Positions 11,488-12,900 of a stretch of DNA of 12,900 bases are shown piece after piece. The stretch's first letter is position 1. Each line of letters starts with the position of its first letter. The DNA is taken from NCBI GenBank assembly GCA_964388435.1, contig CAYMAH010000060.1:1-12900 (forward strand), in the 5' to 3' direction. The notes below the pieces were generated by a model, which worked only from the letters and a program-made list of their open reading frames with translations, was not told the origin of the DNA and did no database searches. This DNA comes from DTNV01 sp964388435. Lineage in GTDB: Archaea; Micrarchaeota; Micrarchaeia; Norongarragalinales; UBA8480. Both the position numbers and the translations under genes were made by a program.

Positions 11488-12900
11488 TCTTCAACAAGCA
11501 CTTTCATTTTGCCGTTCAAATCGCTGATTTTTATCCTCTCCTGCTTCATGTCGTTTCTGTACCTTATCGTTATCGTTTCGTCTTCAAGAGTCTGGTAGTC
11601 GATTGTCAGGGCGAAGGGCGTTCCAATCTCGTCAAACCTTGAATACCTCTTCCCAATGCTCCCGCTCGCGTCGTAATCGCATACGAACCTTTTCTTAAGG
11701 TAATCAAAAACTTCGACCGCCTTCTTTTCAAGCTCTTCCTTGGGCATCAATGGCAGTACCGCTATCTTAACCGGTGCAATTGAAGGGTTAAGGTCCAAAA
11801 AGACTCTTCCATCCTCTCTTTCCCTGTAAGAGTCTATAAGCAGCGTGAGAATGGTTCTTTCAAGTCCTGTTGATGGTTCTATGACGAAGGGGTTTATTTT
11901 TTTCTTCTCGCTCTCGTCGAAGAAAGTCAACTCCTCCCCGCTGAACTTGGAGTGTTGCTTCAGGTCGAAGTCTGTCCTGTTCGCAATTCCCTCCAACTCC
12001 TTCCAGCCCCACGGGTAGTTGTATTCCAAATCCCAGGTTTCGGTTGAGTAGTGAGACAGTTCTGTTTTCACGTGTTTTCTTAGCCTTAGATTGAGCGTGT
12101 TAACTCCGATTTTTTTGAACCACTTGAAGAATTCTATCATCCAGTACGCGTGCCACTTGGTTCCAATCAGTTTTTTGTTTAAAGCGTTTTTGAAAGTCAT
12201 CTTCTCGTGAGTTTTTTGTTTTTCCTGCATCTCCTGAGTGTAGAATAGGCATTCCATGTTCAAGTCGTCATCGTTTATTTCAGCGTCGTTTATTCTTTCG
12301 GGGTTGATGAAGAATTCCAACTCCATTTGGTTGAACTCTCTGCTTCTGAATACGAAGTTTCTGGGGGATATCTCGTTTCTGAAAGCCCTTCCGATTTGCG
12401 CTATTCCGAACGGTAGTTTTTTCCTTGATGTTGCCAAAACCCTTTTGAAGTCGGTGAAAATCAACTGCGCTGTTTCGGGTCTTAGGAACATTGTGGAGCC
12501 CTCATTTTCCACTGCTCCGACATGAGTTTTAAACATCAGGTTGAACACTTGCACTTCGGTGAAGTCTCCCCCGCACTTGGGGCATTTTATCTCGTGGTTT
12601 TCAATCAGTTTTTGAAGTTGTGGGTTGCTTATCCCGTCCGTGCTTATTTTAAGTTCATCTTCTATCAAATGATCGGCTCTGAACCTTAAATGGCATTTCT
12701 TGCATTCTACCAAAGGGTCGTTGAAAGAGTCCACGTGACCGCTGGCCTTCCAGACCTTCCACATGTTTACAACCGCCCCGTCAATTCCTACGATGTTTTC
12801 CCTGTCATTTACAATGAACTTCCACCAATTGTTTTCAATGTTCTTCTTCAATTCAACCCCAACAGGGCCGTAGTCGAAAAACCCCGCCGCGCCTCCGTAA
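11484..12900 (-). CDS. glyS: Glycyl-tRNA synthetase (alpha2, archaeal/eukaryotic type), 5' end outside window
   Basis: Class II synthetase charging tRNA-Gly. The frame runs through the right edge: before the TTG at 12851 the codons read YGGAAGFFDYGPVGVE, the conserved motif-1 region, so that TTG is internal and only an N-terminal segment of a few dozen residues is missing. Of 471 visible residues: a zinc-ribbon insert with C66, C69, C106 and C109 (CKKC, CPKC), RPETAQ (140-145), motif 2 around GRAFRNEISPR (170-180), motif 3 EPSTGLERT (341-349), and the anticodon-binding domain from about residue 376 (VKIAVLPL) to the end. The stop TGA overlaps the ATG of ogg, making a two-gene operon of translation and DNA repair genes. 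Confidence 0.96.
   Translation of the reverse strand, partial: YGGAAGFFDYGPVGVELKKNIENNWWKFIVNDRENIVGIDGAVVNMWKVWKASGHVDSFNDPLVECKKCHLRFRADHLIEDELKISTDGISNPQLQKLIENHEIKCPKCGGDFTEVQVFNLMFKTHVGAVENEGSTMFLRPETAQLIFTDFKRVLATSRKKLPFGIAQIGRAFRNEISPRNFVFRSREFNQMELEFFINPERINDAEINDDDLNMECLFYTQEMQEKQKTHEKMTFKNALNKKLIGTKWHAYWMIEFFKWFKKIGVNTLNLRLRKHVKTELSHYSTETWDLEYNYPWGWKELEGIANRTDFDLKQHSKFSGEELTFFDESEKKKINPFVIEPSTGLERTILTLLIDSYREREDGRVFLDLNPSIAPVKIAVLPLMPKEELEKKAVEVFDYLKKRFVCDYDASGSIGKRYSRFDEIGTPFALTIDYQTLEDETITIRYRNDMKQERIKISDLNGKMKVLVEE

Noticed and set aside
12256..12525. 89-codon plus-strand frame inside glyS
   Set aside because: Shadow of the conserved glycyl-tRNA synthetase motif-2 region.
12849..12851. 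TTG at 12851 as start of glyS
   Set aside because: The upstream codons encode the conserved YGG...FFDYGPVGVE motif-1 region, so the gene continues beyond the window.

Overview
The window reads as a compact archaeal chromosome segment. Archaeal markers are an Alba chromatin protein, a Sec61-beta translocon subunit, a single-domain KaiC-type ATPase, an archaeal/eukaryotic-type glycyl-tRNA synthetase, and TATA boxes centred about 25-30 nt upstream of start codons (leaderless transcripts). Genes are short and tightly packed, with overlapping convergent ends, and GTG/TTG starts are frequent. The methionyl-tRNA synthetase is of bacterial type. Together this would fit a DPANN-like or other small-genome archaeon, but that placement is inference and no rRNA is present to settle it.

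Layout. 1-786: 3' part of an AT-rich UbiA-family prenyltransferase, convergent with a KaiC-like ATPase (820-1599, minus). 1600-1887: a 288-nt divergent intergenic region with AACGTT palindromes and a possible micro-ORF. 1888-2721: an AbrB-like/winged-helix regulator followed by a small unknown protein. 2788-2940 (minus): a 50-aa Sec61-beta gene, divergent from the next gene across one palindromic TATA box.

2997-8202 is a surface-protein cluster. Four membrane-anchored paralogues with a class I glutamine-amidotransferase-like (GATase1-like) extracellular domain (2997-3830, 3950-4768, 4771-5535, 6721-7470) and a fifth, unrelated anchored protein with a very dense N-glycosylation-sequon stalk (7519-8202) lie on the same strand. 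Alba (5622-5918) and an E1-like adenylyltransferase (5993-6625) sit among them, each with its own promoter.

8262-12900: a small helical unknown protein, metG (minus), a degenerate receiver-like protein (minus), a two-helix membrane miniprotein, and a glyS-ogg operon (minus) joined by an ATGA overlap. glyS runs off the right edge.

The genes do not form one recognisable pathway. The most unusual element is the GATase-like surface paralogue cluster, which shows mosaic sequence sharing, a paired-cysteine pattern and divergent glycosylation load. The most useful annotation gain is the short Sec61-beta gene and the symmetric bidirectional promoter next to it.
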